Below are positions 10,770 to 20,882 of a stretch of 64,000 nucleotides of DNA, piece by piece (positions within the stretch are counted from its first letter, which is position 1; every line of letters begins with the position of its first letter). The position numbers and the translations under genes are program-made. The notes beneath the pieces were generated by a model. That model ran no database searches, was not told where the DNA came from, and saw nothing but the letters and a program-made list of their open reading frames with translations. Location: NCBI GenBank assembly GCA_030765055.1, contig CM060951.1:54815970-54879969 (forward strand), in the 5' to 3' direction. The DNA is from Mantis religiosa (Eukaryota; Arthropoda; Insecta; Mantodea; Mantidae).

Positions 10770-11432
10770 TAGGGTTTTTCATTTAAAACCTAACGGGCTC
10801 AAGGCATTGGTGTGCTACAGTAGGCTTTTCTCCTGCATAAACTCCACGTGTAAAGCATATATAATGCTCTTACCTTACAGAGGATTGTAGAAATGTCACC
10901 CACCCTCGACTAAACAAGCATTATATTAGCATAAAACTTCTGATTCACAAATGTAGTGTTTAGGATTTCATTTCTAATATTTAGTTTTAGTTCTTCCAGT
11001 GTAGGAGGATTTGTCACGTAAATTTTGTATTTCAGGTTACCCTACAAGAAAATTCACACATAATCGGGGGAGCGAGAGGACCTTATCACTATCTTCAAAC
11101 ACTTTCCTAATTTTAATCATGGAATCTTCTGCTGTACGGGCAGCAGCAATATCTTGTTGAAACCACCCATATGATATATCCTCTTTTTCAGTTCATGATA
11201 AAACGAAGTCAAAATGTCATGTCTGCTCTACAATATTGCACTAATTATGCATCTAGCGCTAAAAGCACACTAAACTCTAACTCCAACTTTCCGAGGGTTT
11301 TCTTGAACGCGATCTGAATTGTACACCGCTAGCCCCGCTCACAGCGGCAGTCGGTAGTGAGGCAATCCATGAAGGGCGCGGGAGAGACGAGGCGCCGTGT
11401 GTTCCGTTAGGTTTTAAATGAGTAAACCTGTA
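10770..11432 (-). mobile_element. Internally deleted mariner-like element
   Basis: Terminal inverted repeats of about 30 bp share CATTTAAAACCTAACGG (left from 10770, right to 11432), with TA on both sides. The minus strand contains a decayed transposase C-terminal half: WFQQDIAAARTAEDSM (the second catalytic Asp follows QQ), then RSPDYV-IFLWGNLKYKIYV and PPTLEELKLNIRNEI. The N-terminal HTH and first catalytic region are missing, so it is non-autonomous. The family (FQQDG...SPDLTPLDFFLWG) is widespread in insects. Confidence 0.75.
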
Positions 11433-12289
11433 TATGCTGCATGATTTAAGCCATCAGGAATATTGTTAATAAATAAACGGAACTAATGGCATTACATTTA
11501 AATGTAATCTGAAATGTAGCTGTCAAATATATAATCCTGCTTATATTGCATACATAGCGATAGTTTTTATTACATATATTTTCTTAACAATGCGTTAAAA
11601 ACGCAAAACACATTCAACCTGTCACCATGATAACATGAGGGGGAGGTAGATAAAAACTATCGTTGAAAAAAAAATGGTGTAACATGGGACAACGCCTGCA
11701 TTTTGGCAAGAAGCCTCCCCACAAAGCACAAGAACCGGTAAGGTTGCATTGCACCTCTCTGCCCTTCACCTCAAGGCGCAGTCCCACCAACAGCTGTCGG
11801 ATCGATAAGGAAAATAATTACGGACAATTTTAATTTCCGACCCCGAACAAAAGAAAGTCGAAAGGTCGCTATCAAAATGCGGCATCTTCTGCACTGCCTC
11901 CACATTCTTGCCCTGCCACATTCTTTCGCATAACGCTAGCAGCAACAGAAACAAAAATATAAACAACTCGAGCTGGTGTTGTCTACGCAGCAGGCTAGTG
12001 TTCGTTTCCCGTCTGCGTTTCTCACAGTCTTTTACGAGCACAGGAGGATCCTATATTTAACAACTGGGTGTGCACTGGTAACGCTAAGGATGGAATATTC
12101 AGTAGCAATGCTACAACCATTGCTTTCGTTATCTATTATGCTTTTACTTTCGATACTACTTACCTATAGCAAATAAGAGAAACTATCGTAAGACATAAAA
12201 ATTGAACAGTTCAACAAGAGAGTTGAATGCCTAGCATTTAGGTCCAATGTCTTCCAAAAATGCGAAATCCCTCACCCCAAGCTACATTA
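11433..12289. other. No gene recognised; small inverted repeat
   Basis: Contains a 14-bp inverted repeat (GCGATAGTTTTTAT near 11556 and ATAAAAACTATCGT near 11652) spaced by about 80 bp, possibly a MITE remnant. The segment 11690-12050 is moderately GC-rich but without a supported coding frame. Confidence 0.35.
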
Positions 12290-12425
12290 AACATAGCATA
12301 TTTTTCTATATTTTGATTTTCTAAAAATTGGTTCAAACATATATTGAATTTCCGAGGAATAGCCTGTGAAGTCTTTATTCAGAATAAATTTTGTGTAACA
12401 TTGTATAACACATAAACCACAAGAT
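12290..12425 (+). repeat. AT-rich interspersed family L, fragment
   Basis: Shares a core (TTCC-AGGAATA-CCT-TGAAGT-CTTATTCAGAATAA-TTTTG-GTAAC) with copies at 18880, 23090, 28250 (minus) and 62060. No termini or coding sequence defined. Confidence 0.5.
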
Positions 12426-12445
12426 AGACAACAGCCTGCTAGCAT

Positions 12446-12680
12446 GCCCGCCTCGGTAGCATAGATTGTAGCGTGTCTGCCTCACGTTCAAGGGTCCCGA
12501 GTTCGAATCTCGGTTAGAGTGAGTTCCTTGGATAAGGTTTTTTCCGGGGTTTTCCCCTAACCTGATAGACTAATGTCGTGAAACTCTAAACTCCAGGGGC
12601 CCCGGACTCATATGAGCACCATTTCACCCATTTCCTTCATCGTCCTATATGTCTTAACGTTGGAGGACGCAAATTACAAT
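12446..12680 (+). mobile_element. SINE family B, copy 2
   Basis: Head GCCCGCCTCGGTAGC with box B GAGTTCGAATCTCGG, and a 3' end through CGTCCTATATG and GTTGGAGGACGCAAATTACAA. It abuts the next mariner at its TA target. Confidence 0.9.
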
Positions 12681-12681
12681 A

Positions 12682-13351
12682 TACAAAGGGCGTCCAGAAA
12701 GTAAGTTCTGTTTCAATTTATCTCCACTGCAGCGCTGCGATCGCAGTTCCGCACATGCGCGCTAGACGCTCTGTATCAAGGAAAAGAAACGTGACGCATT
12801 GTGAGATCGCTGTCAGCCACGTACGCTTTGTTGTGCTTGTTTACAATGTCGGTGTGGATTGAAAATCCCGCCGCTTGTGAAATCAGGTCTGTGATTAGTT
12901 TTCTGAATGCTAGGATTGTGCCGCGCTATACAGAATAAGCACCGAGGAATGCTGTCAAAAGGTGTTGTGTTTGTTCACGACAACGCACGACCACATTGCA
13001 AATGCGACGAAAAAGATCCTACAGGGATTTGGCTGGGACGTATTTGACCACCTCCCGTACAGTCCTGACCTCGCTCCTAGCGACTTTCATCTGTTTTTGC
13101 ATCTCAGTTCTTTCCTTGGTAGTCAAAACTTCAACAATGACGAAGAGTTGAAAGGCACAGGCGACAAATTTCTATGAAGAAGATATACAAAAACTTGTGC
13201 CTCGCTATGACAAATGCCTGCAAAATTTCGGCAGTTATGTGGGAAAGTAGTTTAAGAATTGCAGAATTTTCTGCAATAAATAATTTTTCTGTATCTGTAC
13301 ACAATTTAATTTTAGTACCAAACAGACCTTACTTTCTGAACGTACCTCGTA
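12682..13351 (+). mobile_element. Internally deleted D34D mariner
   Basis: Left terminus TACAAAGGGCGTCCAGAAAG and right terminus (inverted) TACGAGGTACGTTCAGAAAG form TIRs of about 32 bp, flanked by TA (12680-12681, 13352-13353). At 670 bp it is about half a full mariner. Confidence 0.88.
12846..13250 (+). pseudogene. Mariner transposase: N-terminus fused to C-terminal DDE part
   Basis: ATG at 12846 opens the HTH start MSVWIENPAACEIRSVISFL. About 20 codons later an internal deletion joins it to the catalytic end: VVFVHDNARPH (second Asp) and, after a one-base indel near 13008, ANATKKILQGFGWDVFDHLP with YSPDLAPSDFHLF (third Asp). The spacing between the two aspartates counts as 34 residues, as in mariner D34D. 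Most of the HTH domain and the first Asp (normally in a TGDETW-type motif) are missing. It is inactive, but could be moved in trans by its TIRs. Confidence 0.85.
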
Positions 13352-13559
13352 TATAGCAAATATGTAAACCTCTAAACTACATAATTTATTTAAAATAACT
13401 TTTTATGGCAATCATTTTCAAGATAACCGTAATGATTTATTCAAATTTTGCAATAACTGTAATTTAACTTACTGTAGGTATTCAACTATTTCTTGTGATG
13501 TCATAGTAGACTGTGGAGTTTAAAGACCAGTGTTTAGTGATGCACTACTAAACATTAAA

Positions 13560-13985
13560 GTTGGATGTTGACAACCAGAGAAGAACAGTGGCTATTACGG
13601 TGGGAAAGGAAGATTTTGAGAAATATATTTGGAGTGATAAGGGACTTGGACGGATGGAGAATGTGGACTAACTTGGAGTTACAGTGCGTAGTTGGACAAC
13701 CAAATATAGTAGTGAAAATTGAACAAGGGAGAATAAGGTGGATTGGCCATGTGCAGAGAATGCCGGAAACCAGTGTAGTTAAAAAGATATTCAAAGGAAA
13801 GCTGGATGGCAGAAGGAGAAGAGGAAGACCCAGGAAAATATGGGCAGATGATGTAGTAGGTGACTTGAGAAAGTTGGGGGTTAAAGGCTGGAGAAGAAAA
13901 ACAGAGGATCGAGTAGAATGGAAGAGGGTGGTTAGGGAGGCCAAAGGCCTACATCACCTTTAGTGCCAACTATCATCATCATCAT
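13560..13985 (+). mobile_element. 5'-truncated RTE-like non-LTR retrotransposon
   Basis: Flanked by an 11-bp target duplication TAAACATTAAA (13549-13559 and 13986-13996). It ends with a very short 3' UTR and a (ATC)n tail (ATCATCATCATCAT), typical of RTE-type elements. Only the last 130 or so codons of ORF2 are present. Confidence 0.85.
13565..13963 (+). pseudogene. Endonuclease/reverse transcriptase, C-terminal fragment
   Basis: An uninterrupted 132-codon frame ends at TAG 13961-13963. It contains the usual post-RT tail of insect RTE-like ORF2: WERKILRNIFG, WRMWTNLEL, GRIRWIGHVQRM, GRRRRGRPRKIWADDV and a DRVEWKRVVREAKG ending. The RT palm, APE endonuclease and everything upstream were lost by 5' truncation during insertion. 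The in-frame ATG is incidental. The lack of internal lesions and the intact 11-bp target duplication suggest a fairly recent insertion. Confidence 0.88.
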
Positions 13986-13996
13986 TAAACATTAAA

Positions 13997-14374
13997 ATGT
14001 CTAATGAGACCATTTATTAAATGTTTACAGCTAAAACTTGAAAAGAAAGTACAAGATGAAGTATTTGCAAGAATAGTTTTGCAGAGGCTATATAAAAGCT
14101 GGTTAGAAAAAGGTGAATATTTTGGATTTTATCTTTAGTAATTCTGCAAGTTTAGTTACCTCCGCGATATCAAGTTAGTACGTGATAGTTTGTATTACTT
14201 CTATCACAGGGGAAAGGTGTGCACTGTTGTAGTCTGACCACTTTCTTTGTGCTCTGGCCTTACTTTACACCTGATTATAACTCAGATAGCATATAGTTTT
14301 AGTTATACTGCGTACAGGGGATGCAAACTATTCGAAGATATCTAATATGTTATAGGTATGTGTTGAGTTAACAA
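13997..14374. other. No gene recognised
   Basis: AT-rich sequence between the RTE fragment and the tRNA-like foldback. Confidence 0.4.
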
Positions 14375-14462
14375 CATTAATGTTTGGAAATTAATTGTTC
14401 TTTCACACTGGCCGTGTGTAGGCTAAAGTATGGAAAGATAGAGCCAGACTGAAAAATTCAAT

Positions 14463-14534
14463 ACCATAGCCGGGATTTGAGCCACGGATCTCATGGTTGC
14501 TGTCCAGCCGCTCTAACCCTTGAGCTACTATGGC
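14463..14534 (-). pseudogene. tRNA-like unit C1-1
   Basis: Minus-strand box A TAGCTCAAGGG and box B GGCTCAAATCC. The acceptor has one mismatch (ACCATAG at its plus-strand left edge). Confidence 0.65.
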
Positions 14535-14793
14535 CAACGTGCCGATATGACATTAAATTCTCCAACTGACTCGTGTTTCTCCCGGTAAAGCACTAGGAGT
14601 TCTCATAAACACATGAGATAACTACCTTAATGGTGACTTACAACACCTAAGTACTTTAAGGCCCGCGCTTTATAGTTAACGACTATTAGGTCAATTAATG
14701 GAAATTAATTGTTCTTTCACACTGGCTGTGTGTTGACTAAAATATGGAAAGAAAGGAGTCAGTTGGAGAATTTAATGTCATGTCGGCACGTTG

Positions 14794-14865
14794 GCCATAG
14801 CAGCTCAAGGTTTAGAGCGGCTTGACGGCAACCAGAAGATCCGTGGTTCAAATCCCGGCTATGGC
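14794..14865 (+). pseudogene. tRNA-like unit C1-2
   Basis: GCCATAG...CTATGGC acceptor, box A CAGCTCAAGG, box B GGTTCAAATCC and anticodon-loop ACGGCAA (nominal GGC). Confidence 0.7.
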
Positions 14866-15148
14866 CTTGATTTTTTCAGTTTGACTCTATCCTTCCAACA
14901 TTAATATTTGTTTACTGTAGAATTTGGTTAATTTTAGGATTGTTTTTACATGTGTACAGTGTCACCAGAAGATCACATAACTAATTTAGTTCTATGTCAC
15001 ATTTTTATGAGCAATCATTTTCAGTTTAAATTTCGTAATTTTTTATTTGTAAACATACCTTTTGTGGAAAACCGCTTTTTTTTTCTTTGCGTTTCAGTAG
15101 TTGTCCAGTTAAGTAACAACGATGTATAATTATGATGATTAAAAATAC

Positions 15149-15236
15149 CTTGGGGTGATGAGTAATCTGAATCTGCTCAGCTTGGCTAAGATCTGCAACT
15201 CTAGTTTTTCCACAAGTACCACAGCATCCTCCATAT
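15149..15236 (-). CDS. Candidate internal exon of a host gene, unknown product
   Basis: On the minus strand a strong acceptor (tttctctttaccattgtcag) precedes 88 bp that end AAG followed by a GTATTT donor. If it follows the 18600-18812 exon (which ends in phase 1), the shared codon is AAT and the frame reads MEDAVVLVEKLELQILAK... to ITP, an uninterrupted amphipathic, leucine-rich segment, leaving in phase 2. All 28 codons are open in exactly the frame the upstream exon predicts. The product is not recognised; no domain is visible. Another frame (YGGCCGTCGK...) is also open, so the evidence is splice sites plus phase agreement only. Neighbouring transposon remnants would lie in introns. Confidence 0.42.
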
Positions 15237-15540
15237 CTGACAATGGTAAAGAGAAACGTGTACTTAAGGCATTCATACCCGCACAAACAGAATTATCCAA
15301 CTATATTTAGTAATTCTTGCGGATAAAAGTACAATCCTTTGGGTATCCACAGCTTTATGTACGTGGCAGGGATTTGCCATATTACTCCAAAAATGAGACC
15401 CGACCTAGTCATAGTCATATACAGAGGCAGGATTTTGTTCGCATGTCATTTGTTTTTCCTTATACAGCGTGCATTGCTGTTAGGTATAGGGTCTTCCAAC
15501 ATCTTTAACATGTCGTAGCTGCCGTTGTTATTGAGTTACA
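15237..15540. other. No gene recognised (possible intron)
   Basis: AT-rich. It would be intronic if the flanking minus-strand exons are real. Confidence 0.35.
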
Positions 15541-15586
15541 GCAGTCACTTTTTTCACGTGGTTACAGTTGTTATTGACAAATAGCT

Positions 15587-15930
15587 ATGGAACGTTACAA
15601 CATTCAGCAACGTGTAGAAATTGTGAAAATGTACTATCAAAATGGATCATCTGTTTGCACTATCAATGGAGATCGATACCGGACTCTTATAAGGGACTAT
15701 TTCTGGCCACAATTGGATGGTATGGATCTCAAAAACATCTGGTTCCAGCAAGATGGTGCCACAAGTCATACTGCCCTTGAAACAATCGTATATCAACTAC
15801 GGATGTGAAAAGGAACACAAAAATGTACTTTCTTTTGATAGACGTTGCATAGTTTTCGAAAATTTGTACATACTGCTGGTTATAGTTGCGCTGCTCGAAC
15901 CGTTACCATGGCTTTATCTTTGTTAACAGA
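15587..15930 (+). pseudogene. Tc1/mariner-superfamily transposase deletion derivative
   Basis: ATG at 15587 opens MERYNIQQRVEIVKMYYQNG, a typical HTH start. At about codon 24 it is fused directly to the catalytic region: INGDRYRTLIRDYFWPQLDG and DLKNIWFQQDGATSHTA with the FQQDG catalytic Asp. The region between (rest of HTH, first catalytic Asp) and everything after ETIVYQLR (third catalytic residue, FLWG-type end) are absent. This superfamily member occurs in many insects and usually spans about 350 codons. Here about 74 remain in one frame. No TIR was identified. Confidence 0.7.
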
Positions 15931-17160
15931 AACCTCTCAGATAACGCACTGATTATTCTTGTAAGAGTGAGAGGGGAACTGCTGCGGTGCCGAGCCCTGG
16001 GCTAAGCACCAATGAATGCTTAACTTCAGCCAATGGAATTCGTAAGAATCACAAATGACAGATGTATGTTCACTACACGTTGAGTCATTAATAAGTTGTC
16101 TGAAAGGTATCTATTACCAAAAATAAATCCATGGTAACGGTTCGATCAGCATGACAATATCTACTGCAATAATTATGCATAAGTACGAATTTTGTTATGC
16201 GTTCATCTTCCTAGAACATACAAATTTACAACTGTAAATTAATATAAATTTTTAATTTGAGCTCTACCACCAGAGAAGTAAGAATTGTGCTGTACTTTCA
16301 TTTTCTGAACTTTTCTGTACTTTCATTTTATATTTCATTTTTAGGTCATTTTAATGATGATTTTTAGCTACTTTTACTCATCAAAATCCAGGCTCCATAT
16401 ATCACTCTATCACAAGGCACACGTTATCTCAACTTCCACAAATATAATAAAGTGTACTACTAAAGTGGAATGTCAAATATTTCAAACGTTTTAACATTTA
16501 ACGGGTGTGTAATATTTGTTGGGATGAAAGGATATTTGACTACCCTTGTACTGAGCTGGGAGAGTAGCTGGCAGGGTTAGATTTCCAGCTCAGCTGGAGA
16601 AAACTTCGTTTAATAAAGGTTTCCTAAATATGTAGTACAGAGCTTGGTGTGTGAAGGCGAGTGTCTGAGTGTGAGTTCCAGTTATTTAATATCGCTAGAG
16701 CAGATGCCTTGCATTTTCCACGGTCTTTCTACATTACACGCTTATCATAATGAGCACAACTATGTGACATCAAGATATGGCCCCAAAAGCTAACTCAAAT
16801 TAAAAAATAAAGTAAAACCAGAATGCGGGATTTAGAGGTTTAATACTTGTGTTTTTAGAGCAGTGTCAACTGTTGTCCCAGTGATTAATTTGCTACAGTC
16901 GCCATCCAGCAGTAAAGACAATTCAGGGAACGTAGGTTCGAATCCGTTCTGTGCCAAGCGTTTTTTTCTTATACGTATTCCCACTTTTAGGCAAAAATGT
17001 GGTATTGTATGTAGTAAGTGGAAATAACCAAGAAAATAAATAAATAAGGACAAGAAACAAAAGAAATAAAAGGTATACATGTCAAGATGCAGAAAAAAGA
17101 ATAAAATATATAATGACTTGCACCTACTATTGGACACTTGAAAGTCAGGAAGCCAAACTT
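15931..17160. other. No gene recognised
   Basis: AT-rich. A box-B-like GTAGGTTCGAATCC at about 16932 may mark a SINE scrap. The open frames here show no family motif. Confidence 0.4.
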
Positions 17161-17169
17161 TCAGTCTCT

Positions 17170-18490
17170 TACCAGATCAGGGCTGAGCACTCTACTGGCA
17201 GTAGAATATGTTATAAGTTAGGCCAAATGACGATAGAGGTTTGTTTTGGTGTTCTTTTATATATAAATTGTGTACTGATAGTGCAGTGTTTTCAAGACTT
17301 GTTCTTTTGTATTTTTCGCCGGGGTCGATGTCGTACTCACCTAGACCACGTATAAGGGAGCTGAAGTTATTAGAGAGGTTTCGATAGAATGGGAGTGAGA
17401 GGGTGTGGATGTAGTCTGTTAGGGTAGGAATGTGTAGGTCACGACGGATTACAAGGTTAGGGATGTACCATGGGGAATACGGAGGAATCGAGACTGCAGG
17501 ACTTCAAGCTGGTGTTGGTTGAGTTTTAGCTGCTATACCACAAATGGCACAGACATAACTGATGGCTGGTTGGAGCACTTGTTTATAGAGGAGCAATTTA
17601 TTGGACATGGAGATTACTGAGCGTCGACTGTACAATAGGTATAACATACCCATACGTTTGCTGACCTTGTTGGCTGTGTAGGTTATGTGGTCCTTCCATG
17701 TCAGTTTTACATCAAGCAAAACGCCTAGATAACGTACATATGATTGCCAATGTACTTCCTCTCCGGCTGGACGAACAGGTGGTAGGTCCTCTAGCTGCTT
17801 TCTGGAGAAAGTGATGGCTTGCCTCTTCTGGGGGTGGATGCTCAAGCGCCATCGTTTGAACCAGGTGGTGAGGAGGTCGGCGTATTATTGGATTCTGTTT
17901 GCAGCCATATAATGTTTAGTTGATAAGGAGGTTACAGCTGTATCGTCTGCAAAAAGCTACAGTGAGCAGCGGAGCAAAGAAGGTAGGGTATTGATATAGA
18001 GAAGAAATAGAGTGGGTCCCAGGACACTGCCTTGAGGAACACCAGCTCTAATAGGACGATGTGAGGATAATATGCCATCATAGGAGACAGAGAAGGATCT
18101 GTTGAGGAGATAGGAGCGTATAAGATGGCTCAAGTATGAAGGAATGTTGTAGTGGATGAGGCGGGAAAGTAAACCTTCATTCTAGGCACTGTCAAAGGCT
18201 TTGGTGATGTCCAATAATAGAGCAGCAACATTCTGCTTACGGTTGAAGGTACTGTACACTTCTTCGACCAACCGAAGTAGCTGATGCTGGGTGGATTGTT
18301 GAGATCTGAAGCCAAAATGCTCCTCTCTAAGGATGTTTTGATGGTCCATGGTTTTCCGAAGCCTACTTAAGATGAACTTTTCCATCAATTTGCTTATATG
18401 AGAAAGCAGACTGATGGGACGAAAGTGTGCAGGAGAGGTGCCTTCCTTCCGGGATTTGCAAATGACTTGCATTTCCATGACGCTCTCTAA
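17170..18490 (-). pseudogene. Jockey-type non-LTR reverse transcriptase, 5'-truncated
   Basis: Minus strand from about 18482: SAHFRPISLLSHISKLMEK (RT motif 1 region), EEHFGFRSQQSTQHQLLRL, LLLDITKAFDSA (catalytic Asp motif), then after a TAG stop, RAGVPQGSVLGPTLFLLYIN and LFADDTAV (FADD box, about 17945-17956). The thumb/post-RT part follows: YLGVLLDVKLTWKDH, a YKQVLQPAISYVC region and a C-terminal tail in another frame (WYIPNLVIRRDLHIPTLTDY). The order and the F/YADD box match jockey-clade ORF2. The APE domain and RT start are missing. At least one stop and one frameshift (near 17500) disable it. It could be the same clade as the 1.6-3.3 kb ORF1, but the two are 14 kb apart. Confidence 0.85.
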
Positions 18491-18599
18491 TCCCTCGTGT
18501 TACAAGTATTCTTCTTCTTGTTAATTCAGAAAAATTTCAATTCATAGTTACTGTATAAAATATGAGTAGCTGGCATGCTTAATTTGTAAGATTACTCAC

Positions 18600-18812
18600 T
18601 CAGACTAGGCAGGTGTTCACCATTTCTTTCAAAAGCGCTTTTCGGTCTTTGTTTCAGACCATCTTCAGTGGGTGCTGCTCCAACTACTGTCAATGGACGT
18701 AAACTTGACTCTCCAAGAAACTTAAGGCTCCTCCCCTTGATGATCTCCTGATGTTCAATACCAACATCTGGAACTGGAACATTGGGGCTGGACACAGATG
18801 ATTGGTTGTCAC
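18600..18812 (-). CDS. Candidate internal exon of a host gene, unknown product
   Basis: Minus strand: acceptor (ccgtaaatatcacag) before 18812 and donor GTGAGTAA immediately after 18600 bound a 213-bp segment (71 codons, phase 1 in and phase 1 out) that is open throughout. The translation has a low-complexity Ser/Pro start (GDNQSSVSSPNVPVP), then GRSLKFLGESSLRPLTVVG, and ends NGEHLPSL. It is rich in Gly, Glu, Pro and Arg, unlike the chance AT-driven frames around it. No transposon motif and no domain I can name. It would splice to 15149-15236, 3.4 kb downstream on the same strand, keeping frame. The acceptor's pyrimidine tract is weak. Confidence 0.45.
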
Positions 18813-18879
18813 CTGTGATATTTACGGATTTCATTGCACGACATGCAAGGTAAAGCAATATCAGATGTTAAAAGAAGTG

Positions 18880-19165
18880 TCGAAATAAATTTTGATTAAA
18901 ATGTCATATGTTTTCACATATTTTCGTGACAAATAAAATGTATGTGTCGACTTTTCTTGGAATATCCTCTGAAGTTCTCTTCATTCTGAATAACCTTTGC
19001 GTAACTTATAAACGTAAGAGATACACAGATCGGATTATATAAAAACTAAAAATGTTATCACACACAATTTATCTCAAATGTATTTTTGTGGACCATTTCT
19101 GAGATATTCCTTACCATTATATTTACTTATAATTTTATCAAATGGGAAATCATTTGTTTTTATGT
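18880..19165 (+). repeat. AT-rich interspersed family L
   Basis: Core TTTTCTTGGAATATCC, TCTGAAGTTCTCTTCATTCTG and CATTTCTGAGATATTCCTT align in the same order with 23270-23430. Confidence 0.6.
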
Positions 19166-19214
19166 TATGGATATACAAAGAAAATGCAATGTTAAAGCCA
19201 TTAAAGAGCGAAAC

Positions 19215-19447
19215 GTTGCCCGCCTCTATAGCGTAGGTGGTAGCGCGTCTCCATTACATTCAAGAGATCCCGAGTTTGAATCTCAATCAGGGTGAGTTAT
19301 CTGGTTAAGCTTTTTCCGAGGTTTACCCTTATCCTGAACGATTAATGTCGGTTAACTCTAAGCTTTAGGAACCCTGGTGTCATTTGAGCATAGTTTCATT
19401 CATCGTCCTGTATGACCTAACGTTGGAGCACGTAAATTAAAAAAAAA
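19215..19447 (+). mobile_element. SINE family B, copy 3
   Basis: Degraded head (TTGCCCGCCTCTATAGCGTA) with box B GAGTTTGAATCTC. The 3' end GTTGGAGCACGTAAATTA carries a short poly-A. Confidence 0.88.
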
Positions 19448-19590
19448 GCGATTATTGCTTAAGTCTGTAGTATACTTCTCTTCATTGTAGAGAAAGTCAT
19501 GTGATTGCACGAATCAGCACTTTTAAATTACTGTCGCTATTCAACTGTTTCCCGGAGTGTGATGAAAACAATATGAACCGGACTATGCTA
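19448..19590. other. No feature
   Basis: Short spacer before the GC-rich block. Confidence 0.4.
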
Positions 19591-20290
19591 CGGAGGGAAT
19601 TTGTCACGGAGATCCAAACTTGGTCTATTCTACCTACGCCCCCAAGTGGGTTACTCCGGGAGGAATGATGAGGCAAGAGTAGACAGAGGACGGCCGTTCC
19701 AAGGAGCCATGACAGCACAGAGGGCAGGATCCCTACAATTTACCAATTGGAAACTACCCGGCAGGCCAGTACAGCCGGCATTTCACCCACCGTTGTCCTG
19801 AAACGACACACCAAGCTGGCTCGAAGACCGAAGATCGTCCCGTCGGAAGAGAAAGTGTTTCATTCAGAGCATATCTTGCCATGCACCGCGGAGACTCCCG
19901 CCGACACCTCTACCCTGAAAGAGACTACCTTTTTTGGAAGTGGAGGAAAAATCCATTTATGGACTGACCCCGACTGAGCTGGGATGGCACAGCCGGGAGT
20001 GTGAGCTTCACCCGAAGGTACTACCCACTAAAACACCTCCACCGGAGAGTAGTCAGGAGAGGAATTCCAGCAGTACCGCTATATGCACCTGCGGATTAAT
20101 GGAGAAGGTGTGCAGGTTGGCCGTATGGCCTAAGCGAGGTGAGACCAGTTGCCAGGACATAAGCATGGCCGAAGCCCTGAATATGCCCTCGCGGATTCGT
20201 AGTGTGGGATGTAGTGGGGTGTAGTGTCGTTTCCAGTAGGAAACACTGTCTTAACCTAGAAGTTGCGTCCCCAATGCTAGAGGAGATAGT
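19591..20290. other. GC-rich unclassified block
   Basis: About 700 bp of markedly higher GC than its surroundings, with overlapping short open frames on both strands (for example 19747-19977 and 19934-20224 plus, 20096-20293 minus). None shows a family motif or good splice context. It may be an old retroelement 5' region or a long SINE. No duplicate of it was found in the window. Confidence 0.35.
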
Positions 20291-20600
20291 CATGTGTGAG
20301 TTATACTGCTTTATTTACCTTGGCTTTTAATTGTTAACTAATGGTCTGTCCACCCTTTAGCGGGTAGAACGTGTCATTAATGCTAGTGGTGGGCGCTAAG
20401 AAAGCGTTAGTCATGCATTATCTTTACAAGTAAAATTAGAGTTAAAGGTAAAATGGCAGTTGCTGTCTTCGTAACTGATTGCGATGGTCAGTGGTTCCTA
20501 GTTGTAAGATTGTTAGATCTGCGCATAAGCTGCGTCTGATTTGAGGTTAATTCTAAGTTGAATGATAGATCATAACCATTACTTCTAGTACCAATGTCAT
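20291..20600. other. No gene recognised
   Basis: AT-rich spacer. Confidence 0.4.
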
Positions 20601-20604
20601 GTAA

Positions 20605-20882
20605 GTATAGGGGGAGGGGGATGCCTCCCCACCAGAGCCGCCTTGACTAAGAGCAAGGACTTTGTAGACTGCCAAAGGTCAGGAGGAGAGATGACGTGAA
20701 ATAATAATGGAGATGAAATGAAGGGATAAGAAATTCGGGGGATGTAATTAATCTGCCCAGCATTCACCTGGCAACGCGTAAAAAATCCATGAGTCAGGTA
20801 GGCCGGCCACGGGAATGGAACGTGGACCACCAGAATGCGGGGCAGAGACGAAATCGCCTGAGCCATAATGCTTGGTAACAGT
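20605..20882 (-). mobile_element. SINE family E, 3'-truncated copy
   Basis: Minus strand: ATGGCTCAGGCGATTTCGTC head, CCATTCCCGTGGCC box-B-like segment, then AGGTGAATGCTGGGCAG, ACATCCCCCGAATTTC and CTTCATTTCATCTCC, collinear with the complete copy at 47777-48410. Confidence 0.8.

Larger units (their letters stand above)
14375..14905. repeat. tRNA-like foldback repeat, type C1
   Basis: Contains a minus-strand unit (14463-14534) and a plus-strand unit (14794-14865) in divergent arrangement. The segments between them (TTAATGGAAATTAATTGTTC, TTTCACACTGGC, GGCTAAAGTATGGAAAG) are those of the 56-57 kb array. Confidence 0.75.

Noticed and set aside
13555..13944. Minus-strand 129-codon frame
   Set aside because: It is the shadow of the RTE-like ORF2 fragment on the plus strand.
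16870..16965. tRNA or SINE at 16.9 kb
   Set aside because: Only a box-B-like GGTTCGAATCC is visible; no box A, stem or second copy.
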